A stretch of 64,000 nucleotides of DNA from Chitinophagaceae bacterium (GTDB lineage: Bacteria > Bacteroidota > Bacteroidia > Chitinophagales > UBA10324): contig JADKFU010000001.1 in the NCBI GenBank assembly GCA_016717285.1, positions 496,001-560,000 of the forward strand, read 5' to 3'. This document shows, piece after piece, positions 1 through 8,752 of this stretch; within the stretch, counting starts at the first letter, position 1; the number at the start of each line of letters is the position of its first letter. A program made the position numbers and the translations under genes. The notes below the pieces were generated by a model. That model was not told where the DNA came from and ran no database searches. It worked only from the letters and a program-made list of their open reading frames with translations.

Positions 1-60
1 TTTTAACCTGTGGAAAGTCCATAAGTATTTTCTCACATTAACACATCTAAACTCTGTAAC

Positions 61-1656
61 ATGAAAAAGATTACAACATTGGTAATTGCAACAGCATTGC
101 TGTTTTCATTGGCAGTTACAACAACGGCTCAGCCTACATTAGACCCTACGTTTTCAGGAACAGGATATAAACTTACAAAGGTAGCACCAGCGAGAGATGA
201 TATTGCGCGCACAGTGTTGGTACAAGAGAATGGCCGTATCCTGACAGGTGGTAATAGTTTTAATTCAATTGGTTATTCAAATATCGCCATCACAAGACTC
301 AAACCAAACGGAGCTTATGATAATACATTTGGAACAGCAGGTATTACCACTATTACCGGAGGATTTTTTTGCGATATGGCATTAACATCCAATGGAAAAA
401 TAGTAGTAGCGGGAAGTGGTGTTGGTCCAACAAATGTTAATAATTACATCGTGTACCGGCTGAAAAAAAATGGAACGCCCGACACCACATTTGGTATAAA
501 TGGTTCTGTAGCAATCAATATTCCTAATAGCGGAATGATCTGTTATGATGTAGCTGTTCAGTCAGATGGAAAAATTGTTTTAGGTGGATACCAGGGTGGT
601 TCAGGTGGTTATGGAAATATGTTGGTGGTAAGATTGAAGAGCAATGGTACACTGGATAATACATTTGGAACAGGCGGTATGTACACTTTGTATCTGACTA
701 AAAAACATTCTGAATGCCACCAGTTGCTCATTCAACCGGATGGAAAAATTGTTGCAGGCGGATATATTGATACGCTGGTGATGACAGCTTTTTACCGATA
801 TGATTATGCTGCCATCAGGTTAAATGCAAATGGAACACTCGACAATACATTTGGTGCAGGAGGAATTGTGAGGGCAGATAAAGGTACAACCGATGTGGTG
901 TACGCAACTGTACAGCTTTCCGATGGCCGTATAGTATTGGGAGGCATTTCAAATTACTACGGAATTACGCAGTTCGCCGCTTTGTGCCTGACACCTGATG
1001 GATCTATTGATACGCAGTTTGGTACCGATGGTTGGAAATTTATTAGCTTCTATGGTGGCACAACATTTTGCGAAGCAATGGCAACCGAAGCTGACGATGA
1101 CATTGTGATTGCAGGAGTTGCCTACAACACTACATCATCAGGGACCAAATATTCAATTGCATTGTCGAAGATAAATTCACTGGGGGTATTAGACAACGCT
1201 TTTGGTGACGGCGGAATTGATACTTCTCTGTCTTCCATCGATTATCATACAGCCAATGATGTTGCACTTCAATCGGATGGCAAGATTGTGATTGCCGGAT
1301 ACTGGAATGTTAACGGCGGCAAAGGTTCCTTTCTTACCGCTCGCTATGCCAACTCTCCTGGTGCTGCAAAAGAATTTACAGTAAGTAATGAAAAACAAAA
1401 CCTGCTTTTATTTCCTAATCCTGTGTCAGGAAATTCATTCAATGTAAGCTACCATTTGTCCGGGACTTCAAATGTAATGCTCACCGTTTATGATCTCAAT
1501 GGAAGAATCGTGTTCACCTGTGATTTTGGGGCAATGGATCCTGGTATGTTAAACAGGAGAATAACACTACCGGATCAGATTTCGGCGGGGTTATATATTG
1601 TTCGACTTGATTTGGATTACGGCGTGATTATAGATAAGATACAATTGATCAGGTGA
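61..1656 (+). CDS. Secreted delta-60 repeat protein with T9SS sorting domain
   Basis: The protein has 531 residues. A Sec signal peptide (about residues 1-24, ending in TTTAQP) is followed by a series of units built on LDNTFGxGG and SDGKIVxGG, the signature of delta-60 repeats, which are thought to fold as a propeller or solenoid. From about residue 448 a type A T9SS C-terminal domain begins with LFPNPVSG and ends in a short basic tail. Such proteins cross the outer membrane by the type IX system and are released or anchored at the surface. Binding partner and function are unknown. It lies 292 bp upstream of the propeller operon and is probably a separate transcript. The ATG at 61 directly precedes the signal peptide. 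I see no catalytic motif. Confidence 0.85.
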   Translation: MKKITTLVIATALLFSLAVTTTAQPTLDPTFSGTGYKLTKVAPARDDIARTVLVQENGRILTGGNSFNSIGYSNIAITRLKPNGAYDNTFGTAGITTITGGFFCDMALTSNGKIVVAGSGVGPTNVNNYIVYRLKKNGTPDTTFGINGSVAINIPNSGMICYDVAVQSDGKIVLGGYQGGSGGYGNMLVVRLKSNGTLDNTFGTGGMYTLYLTKKHSECHQLLIQPDGKIVAGGYIDTLVMTAFYRYDYAAIRLNANGTLDNTFGAGGIVRADKGTTDVVYATVQLSDGRIVLGGISNYYGITQFAALCLTPDGSIDTQFGTDGWKFISFYGGTTFCEAMATEADDDIVIAGVAYNTTSSGTKYSIALSKINSLGVLDNAFGDGGIDTSLSSIDYHTANDVALQSDGKIVIAGYWNVNGGKGSFLTARYANSPGAAKEFTVSNEKQNLLLFPNPVSGNSFNVSYHLSGTSNVMLTVYDLNGRIVFTCDFGAMDPGMLNRRITLPDQISAGLYIVRLDLDYGVIIDKIQLIR

Positions 1657-1948
1657 CTGTAAAGGGAGCATCCGTATTTATTGGTTTAGTCATTTACTTC
1701 AGGTATTTACTTGCTTCACGCATGCGCGGTATCTGAAATACAGGCAGGAAAGGCGGAATCTTTTTTGGTGCTTTTAAAAGTCATTGACGGAGGTTCTTTA
1801 GAAAGATTTCATTTGAACGATTAAAGGTGATGGACAGTTGAAACATTCATCTGTTACATCGCCCCTTTTTCCCTGTTCAGTGACATTTAATTTCAGGAGA
1901 CTGTTCGGTTATATAGTCTTACAATTAATTATTTAAAATTCGCTGGCA

Positions 1949-4264
1949 ATGAGGATACCTATAACAATCAATTTGATTTTTTTGATTTTGATAAGCACCT
2001 GCTCATTTGCGCAAAATGTAGACTGGAAATTCCTCCGTAGTGCAAATACCGGCATGGGCGGCGATTTTGTGCAGACCATTGAAGTAGATCGCTTCGGAAA
2101 TAAATGGACGGGCGGTTATATGCCTTTCTGGAGTGAAGGAAGCGTTGCGCGGTTTAATGATACCGTTTGGACTAACTGGAGCAATATTGAGGGATACCTT
2201 CCCGCAGATCGTGTGTATGATGTTGCATTCGATAATTACGATGGTTTGTGGGTGGCCACTAATGGCGTCGGTTATGGAATTGATCATGGTGGCATTTCCC
2301 ATTATGATGGCACAACCTGGGCAACTTATACCACATCAAATTCTCCGTTACCTGCTGACGATATGCGGGGAATTTGCGTTGACAACAACAATAATGTATG
2401 GGCAACATTTCATGATGTGACGAATGGGCAAGGTGGTGTTTCTAAATTCGACGGTTCAACATGGACAATTTATACGCCTGCAAATTCAAATCTGCCTTCT
2501 TATGATGTTGACAAGATAGATGTAGATGCACAAAACAACATTTACATCGGATGCAACTTAGGTCTCATAAAATTTGACGGCTTAAACTGGATATTATTCA
2601 CCACTTCAAATTCCGGAATCAGTAATAACAATGTTACTGATGTGGAATATGATGCAAGCACGGGTAAAATTTACACAGCTACAGGTGCTGCTGTAGATAT
2701 TTATGATGGTACGGATTGGACGCATTTCAACAGCAGCAATTCACCACTATCCAGTTCAGGAATTTGGTCGGTTGATGCAAGAAATGATAGCATGATTGTA
2801 ACGACGATAGGTGGAAGTTATCTCACTTATATTTTTGACGGCGCTAACTGGATCACACATCCTGAAATGGATCACACCTACGATTCGCGAATTGATCTTC
2901 AGGGAAATTTCTGGATCTGCGGAATTGGTTTTATTGAAAAATATGACGGCAATTCATGGACTACCTATACGAGATACAACACCGGGCTGACTTCCTATTT
3001 CATGAACAGTGTTTTTGTGGATTCGAAAGACCGCAAATGGTTTGGTGTTTCTGATAATGGTGGCATCTCCATGTTTGATTGTCCTGTTTGGGAAGATTAT
3101 GGCGCATGGAACTCAGGTTTGTGGCCGGCACCCATTACAATGGCTACATCAGGAACTTCAGCAACAGAAGATACTTTTGGAAATGTCTGGATGAGTTATT
3201 ATGCAGGCGGAATTGTAAAAATTCCGGAAGGCGATGTGCACAATTATCCGGCATGGGTTACCTGGCAGGCAGGTGCTGTGCCTAATGCTACCTGTAAGTT
3301 GATTGCTGCCGACAATTCAGGCGATGTATGGGCGGAAGGTGGTTGTGGTTTGGCAATTCGTTATGATCATCTTACCGGTGAGTGGATTCAATATAATTTG
3401 TATGATATGGGATTGCCTTGCGGAAGTAATAACTATATGTATTCTATTAAGCCGAATCCAAATAACAATGAAGTCTGGTTTTGTACGCAAGCTGGAATTG
3501 CAATTTATGATGCCGGTACATGGACCATTAAATCGCAGTCAAACGGCGGGTTGCCCTTTCAGGGAGAGTATTACGATGTGGCATTCGATTCACAAAACAA
3601 TGCATGGGTGGCAAGTGATGATGGCTTGATAAAACTCACGGGTGCAACATGGACCATTTACAATGAATCCAACTCACCGTTAATTGCCAATCATATTAAT
3701 TCGCTTACGATTGATGCAGACAATCTGCTTTACCTTTCAACGAGCAATGTTACCACCTTCCCCTATTACGGTGGCATCAATACTTTTGACGGAATGAACA
3801 ACTGGCAATCTTATGCCTATGGAAGTTCACCGCTTCCTCATTATCAATTAGGGCAAGTTGCATTAGATAAACTTGGGAATCTCTGGATCAACAGCGCATC
3901 TGAAGGTGTTATCATCTTTAATTCAAATGGTGTACAAGGTTGGGAATGCATTGATACTTCATTGGAAACAGGTATTGCAACCGGTGGAGTTTCTGTAGGA
4001 AATGAATTGAGTACGATAGCAAAGTGTTATCCGAATCCATTTCTTTCTACTACTACTTTTGAATTCAATTTAGCAAAGACAGGAAATGTTTCCATCAGCA
4101 TTGCTGATATAACGGGCAGAGAGGTGAAGAAAATAGTAACGCAAAATCTTCCTGCTGGAAACAATAAAGCAGTTGCAGATTTATCTGAACTGGAAAGCGG
4201 AATATATATCTGTATAATAAAAGCAGGTGAAAAAATTCAAACTATTAAACTCGTTAAAAATTAA
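1949..4264 (+). CDS. Secreted two-component-propeller-like protein, T9SS target (copy 1)
   Basis: The protein has 771 residues with a Sec signal peptide ending near residue 21 (CSFAQN). The body is a long run of repeats of the kind YDGTxWTxYTxxNS followed by DxxNNxWxG, which resemble the two-component regulator propeller repeats of Bacteroidota, so one or two beta-propellers are likely. A T9SS type A domain starts near residue 693 (CYPNPF) and ends in KLVKN. There is no kinase or DNA-binding domain, so this is a free secreted propeller and not a hybrid sensor. It is the first gene of a four-gene operon (gaps of 5, 2 and 7 bp) and is a close paralogue of the protein at 4683-7007. Its ligand is unknown. 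Confidence 0.85.
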   Translation: MRIPITINLIFLILISTCSFAQNVDWKFLRSANTGMGGDFVQTIEVDRFGNKWTGGYMPFWSEGSVARFNDTVWTNWSNIEGYLPADRVYDVAFDNYDGLWVATNGVGYGIDHGGISHYDGTTWATYTTSNSPLPADDMRGICVDNNNNVWATFHDVTNGQGGVSKFDGSTWTIYTPANSNLPSYDVDKIDVDAQNNIYIGCNLGLIKFDGLNWILFTTSNSGISNNNVTDVEYDASTGKIYTATGAAVDIYDGTDWTHFNSSNSPLSSSGIWSVDARNDSMIVTTIGGSYLTYIFDGANWITHPEMDHTYDSRIDLQGNFWICGIGFIEKYDGNSWTTYTRYNTGLTSYFMNSVFVDSKDRKWFGVSDNGGISMFDCPVWEDYGAWNSGLWPAPITMATSGTSATEDTFGNVWMSYYAGGIVKIPEGDVHNYPAWVTWQAGAVPNATCKLIAADNSGDVWAEGGCGLAIRYDHLTGEWIQYNLYDMGLPCGSNNYMYSIKPNPNNNEVWFCTQAGIAIYDAGTWTIKSQSNGGLPFQGEYYDVAFDSQNNAWVASDDGLIKLTGATWTIYNESNSPLIANHINSLTIDADNLLYLSTSNVTTFPYYGGINTFDGMNNWQSYAYGSSPLPHYQLGQVALDKLGNLWINSASEGVIIFNSNGVQGWECIDTSLETGIATGGVSVGNELSTIAKCYPNPFLSTTTFEFNLAKTGNVSISIADITGREVKKIVTQNLPAGNNKAVADLSELESGIYICIIKAGEKIQTIKLVKN

Positions 4265-4269
4265 ATAAA

Positions 4270-4680
4270 ATGAAAAAAATCATTGGCATTTCATTTCTTC
4301 TGATTGTAATTGCAACTACATCCTGCAAGAAGGACGACAACACTGCACCCATCAAAAACAACATACAGGATGGTGTATGGAAAATTACTTTGTATGAAAG
4401 CAATGGCAATGATGAAACCAATCATTACACCGACTATCAGTTTCAATTTGCTTCGAATGGAACAGTGACTGCTTCAAAAACTGGTAACACCGTGAGCGGA
4501 ACCTGGTCAACCACAACAGATGATAGCCAGGAGAAACTCTTGCTCGCGTTTACCGTCAGTCCTTTTGATGAACTCAGTAATGACTGGCACATTCTTAATC
4601 AAAGCGCATCACTTGTTGAATTGGAAGATGTGAGTAATGGCAATGGTGGTACAGAACATCTTACTTTTCAAAAATTATAA
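4270..4680 (+). CDS. Small lipoprotein, lipocalin-like
   Basis: The protein has 136 residues. The N-terminus is a lipoprotein signal with lipobox ATTSC (Cys near residue 19) followed by KKDD, an acidic stretch compatible with surface export of Bacteroidota lipoproteins. The rest (DGVWKIT, YQFQFASNGTV, GTWSTTTDD) has the W-strand layout of lipocalin-like domains, often found as small beta-barrel lipoproteins in this phylum. It sits between two paralogous secreted propeller genes with gaps of 5 and 2 bp, so it is almost surely co-expressed with them. It may be an anchor or partner for the propellers; that is inference from position only. Confidence 0.75.
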   Translation: MKKIIGISFLLIVIATTSCKKDDNTAPIKNNIQDGVWKITLYESNGNDETNHYTDYQFQFASNGTVTASKTGNTVSGTWSTTTDDSQEKLLLAFTVSPFDELSNDWHILNQSASLVELEDVSNGNGGTEHLTFQKL

Positions 4681-4682
4681 GC

Positions 4683-7007
4683 ATGAAAAAATTGTTACTG
4701 ATTTTATTGATTATAAAAATAGTTTCGGTGCCTGTGCAAGGTCAAATCATTGATCCAAACTGGAAATACATTCGTTCCACCAATACAGGTTTGGGTGGCT
4801 CTTATTTCCGGAATCTTGAGTTTGATCAATGCGGAAATTTATGGACAGGAGGTTATGATCCTTTTTTCAGTGAAGGAAGTGTGGTGCGTTATAATAATTC
4901 CGTTTTCACTGACTGGAGTAATTTCGAAGGTTATATACCCAATGCACAAGTATATGGAATTGCATTCGACAACAATAATGGTGTTTGGGTTGCCTGCAAT
5001 GCAAATACAAATTTTAATGAGCATGGCGGAGTTGCATATTATAACGGAGCAACGTGGACAAAATGGGATCACACTAATTCACCATTGGCAACGGATTATA
5101 TGAATGCAATTGCCATTGATCACAATAACAATGTATGGGCAACATTCTCAGATTTCGGTGGGTCGCAAGGAGGTGTAGCAAAATATGATGGAACAACGTG
5201 GACCATTTATACGCCATCAAATTCAGGTATTCCTTCAACGGAGTGCACAGACATTGATGTGGATGCGCAAAACAACATCTGGATTGGAAGTAATCTTGGG
5301 TTGATAAAATTTGACGGATTAAACTGGATAACGTTTACCACTGCAAATTCCGGAATCAGTTTTAACGGGATAAGTGATGTGGAAGTAGATGAGAGTACCA
5401 ATAAAATTTATGCAGCCACTACTATTTCTGTTGATATTTATGATGGATCAAATTGGACGCATATCAACACCGGCAATAGTCCTTTTCCTAATATCAATTT
5501 AACTGAAATTGATGCAAGAGGCGACACGGTTATTATTGGGTCGCTTGGTGGAGAATCAGGTGCATGGATTTATGACGGCGCGAATTGGATATCACATGTT
5601 TCACCAAGTCATGTTAAAGATGTGCGCATTGATAATGCCGGCAATTTTTGGGTGTGTGGAAATGGATTTGTCGAAAAGTATGACGGCATCAGTTGGGTAA
5701 CTTATACGAGCATGAATACTGGTCTTACATCCATGTTTAACAATGATGTTTTTGTTGATAGCAAGAACCGCGCATGGTTTGCAAGTGGTGGTAATGGTGG
5801 TATCAATATGTTTGATTGCCCTGAATGGCAGGACTATGGTCCGTACAATGAAGGACTTTGGAATATTCCATTCACCTACACTGGTATCGGAGCTGGAACT
5901 ACAGAAGACAGCTATGGTGATATTTGGATGTCGTATTACGGACTTGCCGGTGGTGTTGCACAGGTGACAGGTGGCGATGTAAACAATCCTGCTGCATGGC
6001 ATATTTGGGACAACAACAACAGCGGAGTTTCTCTTCAATTTTTGAAAGGCATAGCAGCAGATCAATCCGGAAATGTTTGGGTTGGTTATGATGGATTCTG
6101 TTCCGTTGCAAAGTACAGTCATGCGACAAATGCATGGACAACATATAATTTATTCAGCCTTGGTCAAATCAGTTGCGGCTCAGGTTCAGGAATAAATTCC
6201 ATTCGCGTAGATAATTTTAATAACGTATGGATATGTGGCCGCTCCGGACTGGCAAAATATGACCAAGCCAATTGGACATTTTATTCTTATCTGAATACAC
6301 CTTTGCCGCAAGGCGATATTGCCGACGTCGCATTTGATATGTTGGGTAATGTTTGGGTTGCAACTGAAAATGGATTGTTCAAATTTGATGGAGTTACTTG
6401 GACGCTGTTTAACACTTCTAACAGTGGAATGATTGGCGATTATGTGTATACATTATTGACGGATGACAACGGACTGCTTTGGGTCTCTTGCGGTGAAGCG
6501 GTATTTCCGCCATATCCATCGGGCATTTGTTCTTTTGATGGAACAACCTGGACTCAATACACTACAGATAATTCCGGTCTTCAGGAAAAACTGGTGAAAC
6601 GAATGGCGCTTGATACGCTTGGTAATGTCTGGGTAATGTCTGAAGGTAAAGGCGCAGCGATATTCAACCCCAATGGTGTAACCGGTTATGAATGTATCGA
6701 CAAAAGTTTACAGTCTTGTATTGCAACCACCGTTGAGCATCCGGTTCAGGCAATGAATTCATTATCGGTTTTTCCCAACCCATTTATATTTTCGTCAACA
6801 ATAACTTTTTATGTAGAGAAAGCCGGTCAGACATCCGTCAGCATTTATGATGCAACCGGAAAAAAAGTAAAATTGGTTTTTACTGGTCATCTTTCAAAAG
6901 GAAATCAGAAAATGGAAATTGATTCCAGGGGTTTATCTCAAGGAATTTATTTCTGTAAGGTTTTAACTTCTTCTTCATCTAACAGGATCAAACTGGTGAT
7001 TCAATAA
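4683..7007 (+). CDS. Secreted two-component-propeller-like protein, T9SS target (copy 2)
   Basis: The protein has 774 residues and is colinear with the 1949-4264 product from the signal peptide through the propeller repeats to the T9SS domain. Shared stretches include DAQNNIxIGxNLGLIKFDGLNW and FVDSKxRxWF. A signal peptide ends near residue 20 (VQGQII). A type A sorting domain begins near residue 697 (FPNPF). The two copies have diverged throughout, so the duplication is not very recent. Start is the ATG 2 bp after the lipoprotein stop. Role is unknown; extracellular ligand binding or cell-surface scaffolding is a guess. Confidence 0.85.
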   Translation: MKKLLLILLIIKIVSVPVQGQIIDPNWKYIRSTNTGLGGSYFRNLEFDQCGNLWTGGYDPFFSEGSVVRYNNSVFTDWSNFEGYIPNAQVYGIAFDNNNGVWVACNANTNFNEHGGVAYYNGATWTKWDHTNSPLATDYMNAIAIDHNNNVWATFSDFGGSQGGVAKYDGTTWTIYTPSNSGIPSTECTDIDVDAQNNIWIGSNLGLIKFDGLNWITFTTANSGISFNGISDVEVDESTNKIYAATTISVDIYDGSNWTHINTGNSPFPNINLTEIDARGDTVIIGSLGGESGAWIYDGANWISHVSPSHVKDVRIDNAGNFWVCGNGFVEKYDGISWVTYTSMNTGLTSMFNNDVFVDSKNRAWFASGGNGGINMFDCPEWQDYGPYNEGLWNIPFTYTGIGAGTTEDSYGDIWMSYYGLAGGVAQVTGGDVNNPAAWHIWDNNNSGVSLQFLKGIAADQSGNVWVGYDGFCSVAKYSHATNAWTTYNLFSLGQISCGSGSGINSIRVDNFNNVWICGRSGLAKYDQANWTFYSYLNTPLPQGDIADVAFDMLGNVWVATENGLFKFDGVTWTLFNTSNSGMIGDYVYTLLTDDNGLLWVSCGEAVFPPYPSGICSFDGTTWTQYTTDNSGLQEKLVKRMALDTLGNVWVMSEGKGAAIFNPNGVTGYECIDKSLQSCIATTVEHPVQAMNSLSVFPNPFIFSSTITFYVEKAGQTSVSIYDATGKKVKLVFTGHLSKGNQKMEIDSRGLSQGIYFCKVLTSSSSNRIKLVIQ

Positions 7008-7014
7008 GCTATTC

Positions 7015-8625
7015 ATGAAAACAAAATTAACAGCCGCACTTTTTTTTATTACAACTATTGTTGTTGCGCAGGCACCACAAAAACTCTGGGAAACATTTTT
7101 AGACGGGAATTTAACCGGAAAAGATGTTGCCAATTCTGTGGTTTCGGATGCTGTGGGAAATATTTTCGTAACAGGCACCAGTTATCAGACTGTCAGCAAT
7201 GGAAACTTCACTACCGTGAAATATGATGCTGACGGCGTGCAGCAATGGGCTGATTATTACAATGGAACCGCTTCCGGTGTAACCAACCGTGGTAAAAAGA
7301 TTGTATTAGACAAATGGCAAAATGTGTATGCATTGGGTACTGTCGCGCTTCATGCAGGCGATATTGCCATTGTTAAATACAATCAAAATGGCAAGTCATG
7401 GTCGCATAATTATGAGCCTTACTGGTTTGGTTCCGATGCTGATTTTGGAGTAGACATTGCCGTTGATTCTTCGGGCTACTTATATGCTTGTGGGCAGGTG
7501 ACTTCACTTTCCGGGAATTTATGGGATATGTACACAATGAAATGTGATACCGCCGGCGTGAAAATTTATGAAGAGAATTTCAGTAGCGCCAGCGGAGATG
7601 ATTATCCCGCAGGAGTTGCAGTAACAGCGGGTGGAAATTTTTTCGCACTTACCAGCTCCTTTGATTTTTTTGGCTCTGCCACGTATGATATTTTTACGAT
7701 CAATTATCTCAGCAATTGGAATCACAACTGGGAATCGAAATACAGTGGCGAAGGAAATGGAGTTGATTATGGAACTTTCATAAAAGTGGATGATGCAAGC
7801 AATCAGTATGTGTGTGGTACTGTGGATGGCGGCCCTGACAATGACATGGTTGCTATGAAACAAAATCAATATGGTACCACCCTTTGGGATGTTATTTACA
7901 ACGGAACTGCAAATGGAAACGATACGGCAGTTTCTGTAGCATGGTTGTCAAATGATTTTGTGGTGGTAACCGGAAAATGCAAGGAGATTAACAACAGTGT
8001 TACTGTCAATGCAATTGTTACGATGGTAATAGACAATGGCACTATAGTTTGGACGAATAAATTTTACGGGACGGATGGGTTAGGAGCACTGCCAACTCAA
8101 ATGGTTACAGATGACGCGGGTAATATCTACATCTGTGGATATGAAAGTTTAAGTGACGGAACTAAAAACGGATGCATCGTTAGCTATGATATGAATGGAA
8201 ACGTGCTTTGGAATATTTCGTATGACGGAGGAATAAATCTTGATGATAAATTCAACGCGCTTACCCTTGATATGAATAATGACCTTATTGCCACCGGTCA
8301 GACATTTACCAGCACGACAAGTGCGAATATGCTCACGGTTAAATTTGGAAACATTGCAACCGGAATAGGTGAACCAGTATCCCATTCAACACTCACCGCA
8401 TATCCAAATCCTGCAAGAGATAAATTAAACATTAACCTCGTTGGTCTTCAAGGAAAAATTAAGCTCAGGATTTTCGATCTCACTGGCAAGCTCGTTTTTT
8501 CTTCCAGTGAAAATGCGAAAGCGGCGCTGCAAATTGATGTCGAAAAATTTGTAAACGGAATGTATTTGGTAAATGCTGCGGATGCATCCGGAAATATTGC
8601 TTTCGCCAAATGGGTGAAGGAATAG
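7015..8625 (+). CDS. Secreted SBBP-like beta-propeller protein, T9SS target
   Basis: The protein has 536 residues with a short Sec signal (MKTKLTAALFFITTIVVAQA). The body contains repeats of the type DxxGNIFVTGxS...YDxDGVQQW, the beta-propeller pattern known as SBBP repeats. A T9SS type A domain begins near residue 459 (AYPNPARDK). It is the last gene of the propeller operon, 7 bp after copy 2, and is followed by a strong rho-independent terminator at 8642-8684. Repeat type differs from the two genes upstream, so three secreted proteins of two propeller classes are co-expressed here. No enzymatic residues are recognisable. Confidence 0.83.
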   Translation: MKTKLTAALFFITTIVVAQAPQKLWETFLDGNLTGKDVANSVVSDAVGNIFVTGTSYQTVSNGNFTTVKYDADGVQQWADYYNGTASGVTNRGKKIVLDKWQNVYALGTVALHAGDIAIVKYNQNGKSWSHNYEPYWFGSDADFGVDIAVDSSGYLYACGQVTSLSGNLWDMYTMKCDTAGVKIYEENFSSASGDDYPAGVAVTAGGNFFALTSSFDFFGSATYDIFTINYLSNWNHNWESKYSGEGNGVDYGTFIKVDDASNQYVCGTVDGGPDNDMVAMKQNQYGTTLWDVIYNGTANGNDTAVSVAWLSNDFVVVTGKCKEINNSVTVNAIVTMVIDNGTIVWTNKFYGTDGLGALPTQMVTDDAGNIYICGYESLSDGTKNGCIVSYDMNGNVLWNISYDGGINLDDKFNALTLDMNNDLIATGQTFTSTTSANMLTVKFGNIATGIGEPVSHSTLTAYPNPARDKLNINLVGLQGKIKLRIFDLTGKLVFSSSENAKAALQIDVEKFVNGMYLVNAADASGNIAFAKWVKE

Positions 8626-8641
8626 TAGTGAATGAGATTCT

Positions 8642-8684
8642 AAAAAGGAAGGTCGCTGTAGTATCTACAACGACCTTCCTTTTT
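8642..8684. terminator. Bidirectional rho-independent terminator
   Basis: AAAAAGGAAGGTCG and CGACCTTCCTTTTT form a near-perfect stem, extended by TGTAG/CTACA around a short loop. An A-run lies before it and a T-run after it. It sits between the end of the T9SS operon (8625) and the end of the convergent E1 gene (8753), so it can stop transcription from both sides. Confidence 0.9.
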
Positions 8685-8752
8685 AGTGCTAATGAATAAA
8701 CGACAGTTATTTAAATGGCCGTAATGACATCACTTACTTATCAGTATGCTAT

